In this document: positions 1-8,010 of the stretch, in pieces
Layout: each line of letters begins with the position of its first letter
How positions within the stretch are numbered: position 1 is the first letter of the stretch
From: Bacillota bacterium
GTDB taxonomy: Bacteria; Bacillota_I; Bacilli_A; Erysipelotrichales; Erysipelotrichaceae
Assembly: GCA_023388995.1 (NCBI GenBank)
Contig: JAEWFD010000044.1
Coordinates: 1 to 50,149 of the forward strand
DNA length: 50,149 nucleotides
Direction: 5' to 3'
The notes under the pieces: model-generated
Seen by the model: the letters and a program-made list of their open reading frames with translations, nothing else
Told to the model about the DNA's origin: nothing
Databases searched by the model: none
Made by a program: the position numbers and the translations under genes

Positions 1-124
1 ATATCAACCGAGCAAAAGAAAACACCAAAAGGTTCACGGTTTTAGAGCCCGTATGAAAACGGTCGGTGGTCGTAAGGTTTTAGCCCGTCGCCGCAGTAAA
101 GGTAGAAAAGTTTTGTCGGCGTAA
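1..124 (+). CDS. rpmH: 50S ribosomal protein L34, 3' part
   Basis: Open at the window start; about three or four N-terminal codons are missing. The visible frame starts YQPSKRKHQKVHGFRARM and ends GRKVLSA, the highly conserved L34 core, a very basic protein of about 44 residues in the large ribosomal subunit. It is followed by a strong terminator and by rnpA, the usual origin-proximal order in Bacillota. Confidence 0.97.
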   Translation, partial: YQPSKRKHQKVHGFRARMKTVGGRKVLARRRSKGRKVLSA

Positions 125-128
125 AAAG

Positions 129-151
129 GTCACCTTCGGGTGACTTTTTTT
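129..151 (+). terminator. Intrinsic terminator after rpmH
   Basis: Stem GTCACC / GGTGAC closed by a TTCG tetraloop and followed by seven T. It sits 4 bases after the rpmH stop and before rnpA, so it probably sets a high L34 to low RnpA transcript ratio. Confidence 0.9.
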
Positions 152-177
152 CAATAGAAAGAAGTTATGGTGGCAAG

Positions 178-525
178 ATGAAACAATATCGCCGTGTCAA
201 ATGCAATGAGGAATTCCAATCCGTAATGAGAGCAAAGCGGTTTCAATCGTCTTTACCCTTGGTGTTATATACTGCCAAACGGCAGCAAGATGTCAGCAGA
301 GTGGGAATATCTGTCGGCAAGAAAATCGGAAATGCGGTTGTACGCAATCACTGCAAGCGGCAAATCAGGATGATGGCACAAGAAATCATTGCGAAAGAGG
401 ATGAATTTGACTATATTATCCTCGTTCGGAAAGACTATTTGAAATATTCTTTTGCGGATAACAAAAAACAGTTGGAAAACCTATATAAAAAAGTTAAAAT
501 AAGAAAGAATAAAGGAGAACAGTAA
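178..525 (+). CDS. rnpA: Ribonuclease P protein component
   Basis: Protein subunit of RNase P; it binds the 5' leader of precursor tRNAs and assists the catalytic RNA. The 115 residues match the family's usual size. The signature GKKIGNAVVRNHCKRQIR (about residues 47-64) is the RNR helix that contacts the RNA; the second Arg of the usual RNR is His here. Start ATG 178 follows a weak GGTGG site. The stop codon overlaps the yidC start by one base, so the two are translationally coupled. Confidence 0.96.
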   Translation: MKQYRRVKCNEEFQSVMRAKRFQSSLPLVLYTAKRQQDVSRVGISVGKKIGNAVVRNHCKRQIRMMAQEIIAKEDEFDYIILVRKDYLKYSFADNKKQLENLYKKVKIRKNKGEQ

Positions 526-1406
526 TGAAAATTCGTATAAACAAAAGGAAGATGGCTATGTTGGCAATCTTGCTGGTAGTACTTGCCGGTTGTGCCAGAG
601 TCACGGGATCTGATGGACACGTACTTCCAGAGAAAATCATTGCGCTGACAACACCTTTCAAACAAATGTTTGACACTGAGGGATGGTTTGAAGCATTGTT
701 TGTTTGGCCATTTGCTCAATTGATTAATTTTTTCTCTAGCTATGTCGGTGTTGGATTGTCAGTTGTCCTGGTAACTGTATTAAGCCGTTTAGTTACGTTA
801 TCCATGACTGTAAAATCTACCGTTGCAACTCAAAAAATGCAAATGATTCAACCGGAATTGAATAAGATTAATGAAAAATATGCTGGTAAAACAGATGAGC
901 AGTCCAAAATGAAAATGAGTCAAGAAACAATGGCGCTGTATAATAAGCACCAAATTAATCCATTTGGCGCAATCTTTACTTCTTTTGCGCAGTTACCTGT
1001 CATTATGGCCATCTGGCAAGCAGTACAACGTGCTGAATCTGTCATTAATGGCGAATTCCTAGGATTGAATATGAGTGTAAAACCAACAGAACAAATTACT
1101 GGAAATTTTATGAATGGCGGTTATATCTACTTAATTCTGATTGTCCTAATGGGAATTGCCCAATTTGCATCAATGAAGCTTCCGCAGTATCTGGCAAAAC
1201 GGAATATGTCCGATCGTGAGAAGAAAGCAGCTCCTGCTGCGAATCAAACAGCAATGATGACAAATATGATGTTCGTAATGATTATGTTTATGGCACTTGG
1301 TATGCCAACTGCAATGACTTTTTACTGGCTAGTATCCGCAGCACTTGCTGCATTGCAAGCGATATATATCCAAATGAGGTACATTGATCATGAAAAAACA
1401 GTATAG
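525..1406 (+). CDS. yidC: Membrane protein insertase YidC/SpoIIIJ, lipoprotein type
   Basis: Inserts and folds membrane proteins with or without Sec. The N-terminus is a lipoprotein signal with lipobox VVLAGC (Cys23), as in Gram-positive YidC. The first core helix around residues 72-95 holds the conserved Arg88 of the hydrophilic groove (LSRLVTL). Four further hydrophobic segments follow, including the met-rich C-terminal hairpin. At 293 residues it is a normal Gram-positive YidC. In spore formers, SpoIIIJ-type paralogs also work in the forespore, so this copy may serve sporulation. Its end overlaps jag. Confidence 0.95.
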   Translation: MKIRINKRKMAMLAILLVVLAGCARVTGSDGHVLPEKIIALTTPFKQMFDTEGWFEALFVWPFAQLINFFSSYVGVGLSVVLVTVLSRLVTLSMTVKSTVATQKMQMIQPELNKINEKYAGKTDEQSKMKMSQETMALYNKHQINPFGAIFTSFAQLPVIMAIWQAVQRAESVINGEFLGLNMSVKPTEQITGNFMNGGYIYLILIVLMGIAQFASMKLPQYLAKRNMSDREKKAAPAANQTAMMTNMMFVMIMFMALGMPTAMTFYWLVSAALAALQAIYIQMRYIDHEKTV

Positions 1407-2007
1407 CGGAAAACACCTTCAGGATTTACTCGCAACTGTTGCTGCCGAAAAAGGCATCAGCGTTGAAGAATTGCACTATGAAGTCATTGAAGAAAAAAGT
1501 GGCTTCTTAGGATTTGGCAATAAAGTTGTGATTGAAGCATTTGCCTTGCAAGATGTGATTTCTTTTGTGGTCGAATATGTAAAGACATTCTTTGAAGGAT
1601 TACATATGCCAATTGAAATTGAGACTTCCATGGAAGGGCCAAGAATCAAAGTAATGCTGAATGCTGAAAACAATGCGATTTTAATTGGTCGCGGCGGAGA
1701 AACGCTGAAAGCCATCAATATTGTGGTGCGCAGTGTTACCAGCTCTTATTTCAAGCATCGTTATGATATTCTGGTGGATATCAATGGATACAAGGAAGAT
1801 CGGTACCGCAAAGTAACAGACCTTGCGAAACGTGTCGCCAAAAGCGTGCAAAGAACCAGAACTGACGCTGTTTTAGATCCGATGCCAAATGACGAACGGA
1901 AAGTGATTCACCAAGTATTGTCGGAAATGAAAAATATTCGTACCGAGAGTGAAGGAGAACGAAGCCAACGTCGTCTCAGAATTATTTTTGATCCAAACAA
2001 AAAGTAA
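1390..2007 (+). CDS. jag: RNA-binding protein Jag/KhpB (Jag_N-KH-R3H)
   Basis: Three-domain RNA-binding protein linked to cell elongation and division in Gram-positive bacteria. Jag_N is at about 1-50 (GKHLQDLLATVAAEKGIS, then EEKSGFLGFG), a KH domain with the GRGGE loop at about 100, and R3H at the C-terminus (RRLRIIF). I chose ATG 1390, ten bases after a GAGGT site, over the in-frame TTG at 1384. It overlaps yidC by 17 bases, the conserved spoIIIJ-jag pairing. Confidence 0.94.
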   Translation: MKKQYSGKHLQDLLATVAAEKGISVEELHYEVIEEKSGFLGFGNKVVIEAFALQDVISFVVEYVKTFFEGLHMPIEIETSMEGPRIKVMLNAENNAILIGRGGETLKAINIVVRSVTSSYFKHRYDILVDINGYKEDRYRKVTDLAKRVAKSVQRTRTDAVLDPMPNDERKVIHQVLSEMKNIRTESEGERSQRRLRIIFDPNKK

Positions 2008-2015
2008 ACAAACAA

Positions 2016-2048
2016 AAAAAAGATATTGGCTGAACTGATATCTTTTTT
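2016..2048 (+). terminator. Intrinsic terminator after jag
   Basis: AAAAAAGATAT and ATATCTTTTTT pair around an 11-base loop, with T-rich 3' side. Ends the rnpA-yidC-jag transcript before pth. The A/T symmetry would let it act in both directions. Confidence 0.85.
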
Positions 2049-2103
2049 GTTCCTAGCAAAATGTTGCTATGCTATGATATAAACAAACAGAAAGAGTGAT
2101 AAC

Positions 2104-2679
2104 ATGAAATTAATTGTAGGCCTGGGCAATCCGGGAAAACAATATGAACATACACGCCACAATGCCGGCTTTATGGTGTTGGATCACCTGGCAAATGAAT
2201 TGCAGGTTTCTTTTCAGTCCTCTAAATTCAGAGGGCTGCTGGGGAGCACCAGAATCGGATCAGAGCAGGTATTTCTGCTGAAACCGCAGACTTTCATGAA
2301 TCTAAGCGGTGAAGCAGTCATTCAAGTAATGAATTATTATCAGATTCCGGTCCAAGATTTAGTTGTCATCTATGATGATAAAGATACAGAAGTCGGCGAT
2401 ATTCGCTTGCGGCCAAAAGGTAGTGCCGGTGGTCAAAATGGTGTCAAAAATATTATTCAGCACCTGGGTACCCAAGAATTTAACCGCATTCGTGTCGGGA
2501 TTGGCAATAACGGAAGAATGAACTTGGCTGATTTTGTATTGTCACCGGTGAGCAATGCGCAAAAGCCGCAGCTGCAGGCAGCAATTGAACAAGCGAGCAA
2601 AGCAGCACAAGACTGTGTTAAAATGTCATTCAATGATGTTATGACAAAGTATAATACAAAGCCAGAGAAACAAGTCTAG
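2104..2679 (+). CDS. pth: Peptidyl-tRNA hydrolase
   Basis: Releases peptide from peptidyl-tRNA that dropped off ribosomes. The N-terminus IVGLGNPGKQYEHTRHNAGF contains Asn10 and catalytic His20, with further conserved motifs QTFMNLSGEAV (Asn68 region) and VIYDDKDTEVG (Asp93 region). Length 191 residues is typical. It is followed ten bases later by mfd. In Bacillus this pair is separated by fin, which is not present here. No clear promoter consensus was found in the 55 bases after the upstream terminator. Confidence 0.96.
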   Translation: MKLIVGLGNPGKQYEHTRHNAGFMVLDHLANELQVSFQSSKFRGLLGSTRIGSEQVFLLKPQTFMNLSGEAVIQVMNYYQIPVQDLVVIYDDKDTEVGDIRLRPKGSAGGQNGVKNIIQHLGTQEFNRIRVGIGNNGRMNLADFVLSPVSNAQKPQLQAAIEQASKAAQDCVKMSFNDVMTKYNTKPEKQV

Positions 2680-2688
2680 GTATAAAAT

Positions 2689-5600
2689 ATGGTGAAAGAA
2701 CAACAAATTGAAGCTTTGCTGCGGGAATTTCAGAAGAGTTTCAGTATGCCGTATTTATTAGGGCAAAAGAAAGGTTCCATCCTTTCCATGTCGTTATCGG
2801 CAGAAGCAACTATGCTGGCAAGTGCTTACCGCAAAGAAAAAAGAGCAATGTTTGTAATCAAGAAAAATCTGTATCAAGCGCAACGCTTATACTCCCAAGT
2901 AATGCAGCTTCTGACAGAGGAAGAAGTTGTCTTTTTTAGCGTGGATGAATCGCTGCGGGTTGAGGCTGTAGCTTCTTCACCGGAAATGAGTGCTGCCCGC
3001 AATGAAAGCATGGCACGCCTGTTATACGCAAACGAAGGCTTGCTTTGTATCACCCATACTGCTGCAGTAGCAAGACATTTGCCGCTTGTTTCCTTATATG
3101 AAAGCCGCTGTTTAAATCTTCGTGTAGATATGGTCATTTCGATGAATGCCCTGAAAGAAGTTTTATTCAAGGCAGGATATCAGCCAGCAAGCAAAGTGGA
3201 TCAGCCAATGACGTATTCTGTACGCGGGGGTATCATCGATGTCTTTGCCCTCAATCATGAAGATCCTGTCCGGATTGAGTTTTTTGATGATGTAATTGAA
3301 AGTATCCGCTATTTTGATGTGGGAACCCAGCGGACCAAATCGCAATTGAAGCAAATCTTGATCAGTCCTGCAAGCGATGTCTTGTTTGCGGAAGAAGATG
3401 CTTCTTTTATTGCACAGAAAGCCAATACCTTGCTGATGAAAGAGCAACGCCGCAAAACAGGACCTGAATACGATGTGCTGAAAGCCCAGGTAGAAGAAGA
3501 AATGAGATTGCTGGAAGAAGGGTATTGCGAATCTCGTCTTTATAAATACATGACTTGGCTGCCAAATACTGCCAGTATTTTGGATTATCAAAAAAACCCT
3601 TTGGTCATTGCTTCCGCTATCGATGAAATAGAAAGCAGCTATCAAACCTTGATGGAAGAAACCATGGTCTATATGAATGAGTTGTATGAAGACCAGAAAT
3701 CCCTTTTGATGCTGGACCTTTTCCATGATGTTCGCAATATATTAGGAAAGTACAGCTATGTCTCTATCAAAAGTTTTCGGCAAACAGCTGATGATATCGA
3801 TGTAAAGATCAGGCCGGTTTCCTTGCTGGCAGGGAATCTGACATCCTATCTGGATATATTGATCCAAAAAGCGCAAACCAATAAAGTTATTTTTTCCCTT
3901 ACTTCGGAACAGGATCAAAGACAACTCTATGAGTATCTGGAAGATCATGAGCAGCAAGTGTATGATATGCAGGACTTACAAAAACTAGATCATGGCTTTT
4001 TTAGAATGAATGTGGATTGGGAAGAGGGATTTGAAGCATTGGATGAGCAGCTTTTTGTCATCAGCAGCAAGGAGTTATTCCATAAAAAGCCACGAATTGC
4101 TCGATATGCCAATAAATTCAAAGAAGCAGAAGTATTAAAAACCTATCAGGAATTGCATCCGGGAGACTATATCGTACATGAACAGTATGGTGTAGGGCAG
4201 TACCATGGCATTGTCACCAAAGAAATAGACGGAATTCATCGTGATTTTCTGGAAGTGCTGTATCGTGGCAATGATGTTCTCCTCGTGCCGTTGGAACAAT
4301 TCAGTTTGATTCGCAAATTCACCAGCAAAGAGGGTGTTGTTGTCAAGACCCATAAGCTTGGTACCAATGAATGGGAGAAAACAAAAAAGAAAATCAAAGA
4401 ACGGGTTGATGACCTGGCCGAACGGCTGGTTGAGTTATATGCGCTCAGAGAAGAAAAAATCGGCTTTGCATACTCCGAAGATTCAGCGTTGCAGGAAGAA
4501 TTTGATCAGGCATTCGATTATGATCTGACGAAAGACCAGGAAGTAGCAGTTCAAGAAATTAAACAGGATATGCAGCAGCCAAAACCGATGGATCGCTTGC
4601 TGTGCGGAGATGTTGGCTTTGGAAAAACTGAAGTAGCTCTTCGTGCTGCATTTAAAGCGATTTTGGATCACAAGCAAGTAGCTTTTCTATGTCCAACTAC
4701 CATCCTTTCCTTGCAGCATTATCGTACTGCCATGAAGCGTTGCAACGATTTTGGTGTCCGTATAGCTGTTATCAATCGCTTTATTTTGCCAAGTGTTCAA
4801 AAAGAAATTATTCAAAAAGTAAAAAACAAGGAGATAGACTTGCTGATCGGAACACATCGCTTGCTTTCCGCAGATATTCAGTTTGCGGATTTGGGTTTGC
4901 TGGTTATTGACGAGGAGCAGCGTTTTGGTGTCGAACATAAAGAAAAAATCAAGGAATTTAAACATTCTGTGGATGTATTAAGCTTGTCCGCTACGCCAAT
5001 TCCACGTACCTTGCAGATGTCACTGATTGGCATTCGTTCATTATCGCAATTAGATACTCCGCCAAAGAACAGAATGCCGGTGCAGACTTATGTCATTGAG
5101 AAAAACAAGATGGTCATCAAAGAAATCATCGAGCGGGAATTATCCAGAGATGGCCAAGTCTTTTACTTGTTTAACCGGGTCAGCCAAATTTTTCAGGTGG
5201 CAGCACAAATCGAAAAAAGTATCCCGGGCTGCCGGGTTGGCGTTGCTCATGGCAAAATGACCAGAGAAGAAATTGAAGATGTCATGTACCGCTTCACAGA
5301 AAATGAATTTCAAGTTCTGGTATGTACAACCATCATTGAAACGGGGATTGATATTCCCAATGCCAATACGATTATCATTGAAGATGCCGACCGCTTTGGA
5401 CTATCCCAGCTCTATCAGATCAAAGGAAGAGTAGGGCGCAGTGATCGCCTGGCCTATGCCTACCTGCTGTACCAGCCACAAAAGGTATTAAGTGAGATTG
5501 CAATGAAGCGTCTTCAATCAATCAAAGAATTTACTGAGCTTGGCAGCGGATACAAGATTGCGATGCGTGACCTGACCATTCGCGGCGCCGGTGACATGCT

Positions 5601-6156
5601 GGGGCCGGAACAGGCTGGTTTCATTGATACTGTGGGAATTGACTTATACATTGAAATGCTCCATGAAGCGATCAAACGCCATCAAGGAATTGCAGTGGAA
5701 GTAAATGAGCCGCTTGCGAAGGTAAATATGGCAGTGGATGCATACCTGCCAAAAGACTTTGTGCAGGAAGATCTGCAAAAGATTACCATGTACCAACGCA
5801 TAGATAAAGTGAAAGACCAAACCCAGCTGCAAGCACTGATGGATGAAGTGCAGGATACCTACGGGAAACTGCCGAAAGCGGTGCAGCTGCTATTTCATAA
5901 GAAATGCCTGGAAATACTGGTCAATGAACCACGGGTTGAGAAGTTTGAAGAGAACCGCAATGGCCTGATGCTGACATTTACCAAAGAGTATTCCCAGACA
6001 CTGGATGGAATCAAGCTGTTTGAGCTGATTTCCGCGATTTCCAAAGGAATTAAGCTGAGTTATCAGCGAAACCAGATAACAATCTCAATTCCGAAAACGC
6101 CGCAGATGCTGGGTCAGGCAATTGATGTGCTGGAACAAACAAAGGCTTTTCTGTAA
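2689..6156 (+). CDS. mfd: Transcription-repair coupling factor Mfd
   Basis: ATP-driven translocase that removes RNA polymerase stalled at DNA lesions and recruits UvrA. Visible in order: the UvrB-homology N-terminal part (SVRGGIIDVF, about residue 175), the CarD-like RNA polymerase-interaction domain (HPGDYIVHEQYGVGQYHG, about 488), the RecG-like helicase with Walker A GDVGFGKTE (about 640) and DEEQ box (about 741), motif VI GRVGRSDR, and the C-terminal TRCF domain. At 1155 residues it is full length. The ribosome site is weak. Downstream is spoVT, as in Bacillus. Confidence 0.97.
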   Translation: MVKEQQIEALLREFQKSFSMPYLLGQKKGSILSMSLSAEATMLASAYRKEKRAMFVIKKNLYQAQRLYSQVMQLLTEEEVVFFSVDESLRVEAVASSPEMSAARNESMARLLYANEGLLCITHTAAVARHLPLVSLYESRCLNLRVDMVISMNALKEVLFKAGYQPASKVDQPMTYSVRGGIIDVFALNHEDPVRIEFFDDVIESIRYFDVGTQRTKSQLKQILISPASDVLFAEEDASFIAQKANTLLMKEQRRKTGPEYDVLKAQVEEEMRLLEEGYCESRLYKYMTWLPNTASILDYQKNPLVIASAIDEIESSYQTLMEETMVYMNELYEDQKSLLMLDLFHDVRNILGKYSYVSIKSFRQTADDIDVKIRPVSLLAGNLTSYLDILIQKAQTNKVIFSLTSEQDQRQLYEYLEDHEQQVYDMQDLQKLDHGFFRMNVDWEEGFEALDEQLFVISSKELFHKKPRIARYANKFKEAEVLKTYQELHPGDYIVHEQYGVGQYHGIVTKEIDGIHRDFLEVLYRGNDVLLVPLEQFSLIRKFTSKEGVVVKTHKLGTNEWEKTKKKIKERVDDLAERLVELYALREEKIGFAYSEDSALQEEFDQAFDYDLTKDQEVAVQEIKQDMQQPKPMDRLLCGDVGFGKTEVALRAAFKAILDHKQVAFLCPTTILSLQHYRTAMKRCNDFGVRIAVINRFILPSVQKEIIQKVKNKEIDLLIGTHRLLSADIQFADLGLLVIDEEQRFGVEHKEKIKEFKHSVDVLSLSATPIPRTLQMSLIGIRSLSQLDTPPKNRMPVQTYVIEKNKMVIKEIIERELSRDGQVFYLFNRVSQIFQVAAQIEKSIPGCRVGVAHGKMTREEIEDVMYRFTENEFQVLVCTTIIETGIDIPNANTIIIEDADRFGLSQLYQIKGRVGRSDRLAYAYLLYQPQKVLSEIAMKRLQSIKEFTELGSGYKIAMRDLTIRGAGDMLGPEQAGFIDTVGIDLYIEMLHEAIKRHQGIAVEVNEPLAKVNMAVDAYLPKDFVQEDLQKITMYQRIDKVKDQTQLQALMDEVQDTYGKLPKAVQLLFHKKCLEILVNEPRVEKFEENRNGLMLTFTKEYSQTLDGIKLFELISAISKGIKLSYQRNQITISIPKTPQMLGQAIDVLEQTKAFL

Positions 6157-6212
6157 GGATTCCATTTGCTTCTTTTGCTTTCTATGAGGCAAAATTAAAT
6201 TCCAAAAATTTG

Positions 6213-6241
6213 TTGATAGAGTACCAAAATTTACTCATAAT
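6213..6241 (+). promoter_or_regulatory. Promoter of spoVT
   Basis: TTGATA (6213-6218), 17-base spacer, CATAAT (6236-6241). It fits a sigma-A promoter. Read as CATAATA it also resembles the forespore sigma-G -10 (CATACTA, recalled from Bacillus, where spoVT is sigma-G dependent). The sequence alone does not decide which polymerase uses it. Confidence 0.5.
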
Positions 6242-6263
6242 AGTAGTGAATGGAGGTACTGAT

Positions 6264-6785
6264 ATGAAATCAACCGGGGTTGTGCGAAGAATCGATGAAT
6301 TGGGAAGACTAGTCATTCCAAAAGAAATCAGAAAAACATTTAAGATACGTGAAGGGGATTCGATAGAGTTCTTTGTGGAAGATAATCATATTGTGCTGGA
6401 GAAATATTCGCTGGTTAGTGGCTTAATTGATGATATCAATGCCATTTGCATATCCATTTATGAAGCACTCGAAAACACAGTATTATATGTATATGAGGAT
6501 ACTGTTGTAAGTGGTGCCGGAAAACGATTTGAAGAGTGCAAGGATCAGCAAGTCTCCCGCAGCATCAAATCGCTGATCCATGAGCGGGTAAGCCAGTCTT
6601 TTAAGGAAAGTGCGTTCATCTTGAATGCGAGCCAAACATTTTCAGGATATATCTGCCCCTTGATCGTTAATAGTGACCTCTTTGGAACCTTTGTCGTTTT
6701 AGCTGATCAACGTCCTATTACGGAGCAAGATATTGTCTTGGTCAATACCATTGCCAAGATTGTCACCAAGCAGCAAGAAGTGTAA
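6264..6785 (+). CDS. spoVT: Stage V sporulation protein T, AbrB-family regulator
   Basis: DNA-binding regulator of forespore genes in Bacillus. Residues 1-50 are an AbrB/SpoVT swapped-hairpin domain (VVRRIDELGRLVIPKEIRKT); the rest is a GAF-like domain (FSGYICPLIVNSDLFGTFVV). At 173 residues it is close to the 178 of Bacillus. Start ATG 6264 follows a TGGAGGT site; an upstream in-frame extension to 6210 has no ribosome site. The mfd-spoVT order is conserved. The genes that follow it in Bacillus (spoVB, mazG) are not here. Confidence 0.93.
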   Translation: MKSTGVVRRIDELGRLVIPKEIRKTFKIREGDSIEFFVEDNHIVLEKYSLVSGLIDDINAICISIYEALENTVLYVYEDTVVSGAGKRFEECKDQQVSRSIKSLIHERVSQSFKESAFILNASQTFSGYICPLIVNSDLFGTFVVLADQRPITEQDIVLVNTIAKIVTKQQEV

Positions 6786-6806
6786 CTGGAGCAATCCAGT
6801 TTTTTC
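6784..6806 (+). terminator. Intrinsic terminator after spoVT
   Basis: AACTGGA / TCCAGTT around a GCAA loop, then a T run. It overlaps the spoVT stop codon and directly abuts the next promoter. Confidence 0.8.
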
Positions 6807-6835
6807 TTGACATATAATGCAAAGCGTACTATACT
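6807..6835 (+). promoter_or_regulatory. Sigma-A promoter of the XRE regulator
   Basis: Near-consensus TTGACA (6807-6812), 17-base spacer, TATACT (6830-6835). The spacer and the region behind the -10 hold TGCAAAG repeats, which suggests repression by the XRE protein itself. Confidence 0.8.
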
Positions 6836-6861
6836 AAAAATGCAAAGCATACATTGCAAAG
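6818..6861 (+). repeat. TGCAAAG direct repeats overlapping the promoter
   Basis: TGCAAAGCGTAC at 6818-6829 and TGCAAAGCATAC at 6841-6852 differ at one base, and a third TGCAAAG lies at 6855-6861. The first two start 23 bases apart, about two helical turns, one inside the promoter spacer and one after the -10. Candidate operator for the adjacent XRE repressor. Confidence 0.5.
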
Positions 6862-6870
6862 GAGGACTCT

Positions 6871-7080
6871 TTGAAAACAAAAATTCAAGAACTTCGGAAG
6901 CAGCATAAAATTTCTCAGGAAGAGCTTGCTCTGGCGGTAGGTGTTACCAGACAAACTATTACTTCTTTGGAGTGCGAGAAATATGTAGCTTCCTTGCCGC
7001 TGGCATATCGGATTGCGAAATATTTCCGGCTGCCAATTGAAGAGGTATTTGATTGCGAAGAAATGGAGGAAAGGGAATGA
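6871..7080 (+). CDS. Small XRE-family transcriptional regulator
   Basis: A 69-residue protein that is almost only a helix-turn-helix domain (IQELRKQHKISQEELALAVG, then RQTITSLECEKYVASLPLA), followed by PIEEVFDCEE. It starts with TTG at 6871 after GGAGG. Its stop overlaps the next start (ATGA). Such solitary XRE proteins often pair with a small membrane protein, as here. The inferred role is control of its own two- or three-gene unit. Confidence 0.88.
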   Translation: MKTKIQELRKQHKISQEELALAVGVTRQTITSLECEKYVASLPLAYRIAKYFRLPIEEVFDCEEMEERE

Positions 7081-7508
7081 ATGCATATAAAATCGTCCTG
7101 CAAAAAAGAATGAAGTACATGCGCTGGTATTTAGAAGTGATGCTTGCTTGTTATGTATCGGGTGCGGTATTTGTTCGGAAACAACTAGGTTCGCATTTAG
7201 ATTTTGTCAGTGGCGTATTATTGGGTATAACGTTTCTAATTTTGATGTATCTTTATCGGGTAGGGTCCACCTTGAAGAGTGATGAGAAGATGAAGGCGAT
7301 GTATATCGAAGAACATGACGAACGAAATGCGCTCATCAAGATGCAAATGGGCAAGATAGGGATATATTTGGTACTTGCCGGATTATCCTGCGGAACTTTA
7401 ATCGCCGGCTTTTTCAATCAAATGATATTCTTCACCCTGCTGGGGGCAACCATGTTTACGGCGCTGGTGATGGGAGTGTTAAAACTGTACTATCGGCAAA
7501 AATGGTAA
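7077..7508 (+). CDS. Small membrane protein, DUF2178-like
   Basis: 143 residues with four hydrophobic segments, two near the N-terminus and two near the C-terminus. The cytoplasmic loop has the EEHDERNALIKMQ motif typical of small membrane proteins encoded next to XRE regulators. I assign the family from that motif only. ATG 7077 overlaps the preceding stop codon. No function is known to me. Confidence 0.7.
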   Translation: MNAYKIVLQKRMKYMRWYLEVMLACYVSGAVFVRKQLGSHLDFVSGVLLGITFLILMYLYRVGSTLKSDEKMKAMYIEEHDERNALIKMQMGKIGIYLVLAGLSCGTLIAGFFNQMIFFTLLGATMFTALVMGVLKLYYRQKW

Positions 7509-7520
7509 GGGAGAACTCTG

Positions 7521-7790
7521 ATGCAAAAAGAATATGAATTTGATGCTGTTATCCAGAAAGTAGAAGACATCGATGGAGCATATATCGAAATACCGTTTGA
7601 CGTAAAGCAGGAATTTGGCAAAGGTCGTGTTGCTGTTCATGCAACATTCGATGGCTGCCCGTATGATGGAAGCTTAGTCAGAATGGGTACGCCATGCCAC
7701 ATCATCGGCATTCGCAAGGATATCCGGGCAAAGATTCAAAAACAGCCGGGAGATACCATTCATGTTACCCTTCGGGAACGGATAAAATAA
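7521..7790 (+). CDS. DUF1905 domain protein
   Basis: 89 residues. The pattern FDAVIQKVEDIDGAYIEIPF, then GKGRVAVHATFDGCPYDGSL and the closing IRKDIRAKIQKQPGDTIHVT match the beta-barrel DUF1905 family, here without the YdeI-type C-terminal extension. Start ATG 7521 follows GGGAG. It is probably cotranscribed with the two genes before it. Biochemical role unknown. Confidence 0.8.
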   Translation: MQKEYEFDAVIQKVEDIDGAYIEIPFDVKQEFGKGRVAVHATFDGCPYDGSLVRMGTPCHIIGIRKDIRAKIQKQPGDTIHVTLRERIK

Positions 7791-7871
7791 AAGAAATCCT
7801 GTGGGAAGCTGCCGGAACAGGGCACATCAGTTTTGGTTCATGCGAACCAGAGCATTACGTTGGAAATCACA

Positions 7872-7900
7872 TTGTAAAGCCATCAGAAGTATGGTAATAT
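7872..7900 (+). promoter_or_regulatory. Promoter of the AraC-type regulator
   Basis: TTGTAA (7872-7877), 17-base spacer, TAATAT (7895-7900). The -10 lies inside the left arm of a long inverted repeat, and the candidate operator begins 7 bases after it. Confidence 0.5.
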
Positions 7901-7938
7901 AAAAAAGTTAGATAATGCTAACCTTTTTATATTACCAT
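7891..7938 (+). repeat. Long inverted repeat around the araC-type promoter
   Basis: Arms of 21 bases (7891-7911 and 7918-7938) with one mismatch and a 6-base centre. In the transcript this would be an A/U-rich hairpin without a following T run, so it is not an obvious terminator. As DNA it is an extended palindrome centred on the GTTAG-N6-CTAAC motif. Confidence 0.75.
7907..7922 (+). promoter_or_regulatory. Candidate operator GTTAG-N6-CTAAC, copy 1
   Basis: GTTAG ATAATG CTAAC, a perfect 5+5 palindrome beginning 7 bases after the -10 of the regulator gene. The same motif lies upstream of the importer operon at 9009-9024. The half-sites resemble DtxR/IdeR-type iron boxes (GGTTAG..CTAACC), although the central spacing is longer. 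Confidence 0.5.
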
Positions 7939-7978
7939 GGTATCACCCAACTTCACGCGGAAGGCTTTGCTGAGCATT

Positions 7979-8001
7979 GCTTCCTTTCGCAGAAAGGAAG
8001 C
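7979..8001 (+). promoter_or_regulatory. Hairpin covering the Shine-Dalgarno of the AraC-type gene
   Basis: GCTTCCTTTC (7979-7988) and GAAAGGAAGC (7992-8001) form a perfect 10-base stem with a 3-base loop. The only Shine-Dalgarno-like sequence for ATG 8011 (AAAGGAAG) lies in the right arm, so the fold should block translation initiation. There is no T run, so it is not a terminator. Confidence 0.55.
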
Positions 8002-8010
8002 GTCACAAGC

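Noticed and set aside
7798..7890. Possible riboswitch, including TGGTTC-ATGC-GAACCA at about 7833-7848
   Set aside because: The short 6-base hairpin lies upstream of the assigned promoter and has no surrounding conserved riboswitch elements; too little to call.
7694..7897. 67-codon plus-strand frame after the DUF1905 gene
   Set aside because: It begins inside DUF1905 in another frame, has no ribosome site and no recognisable family; treated as a shadow frame.
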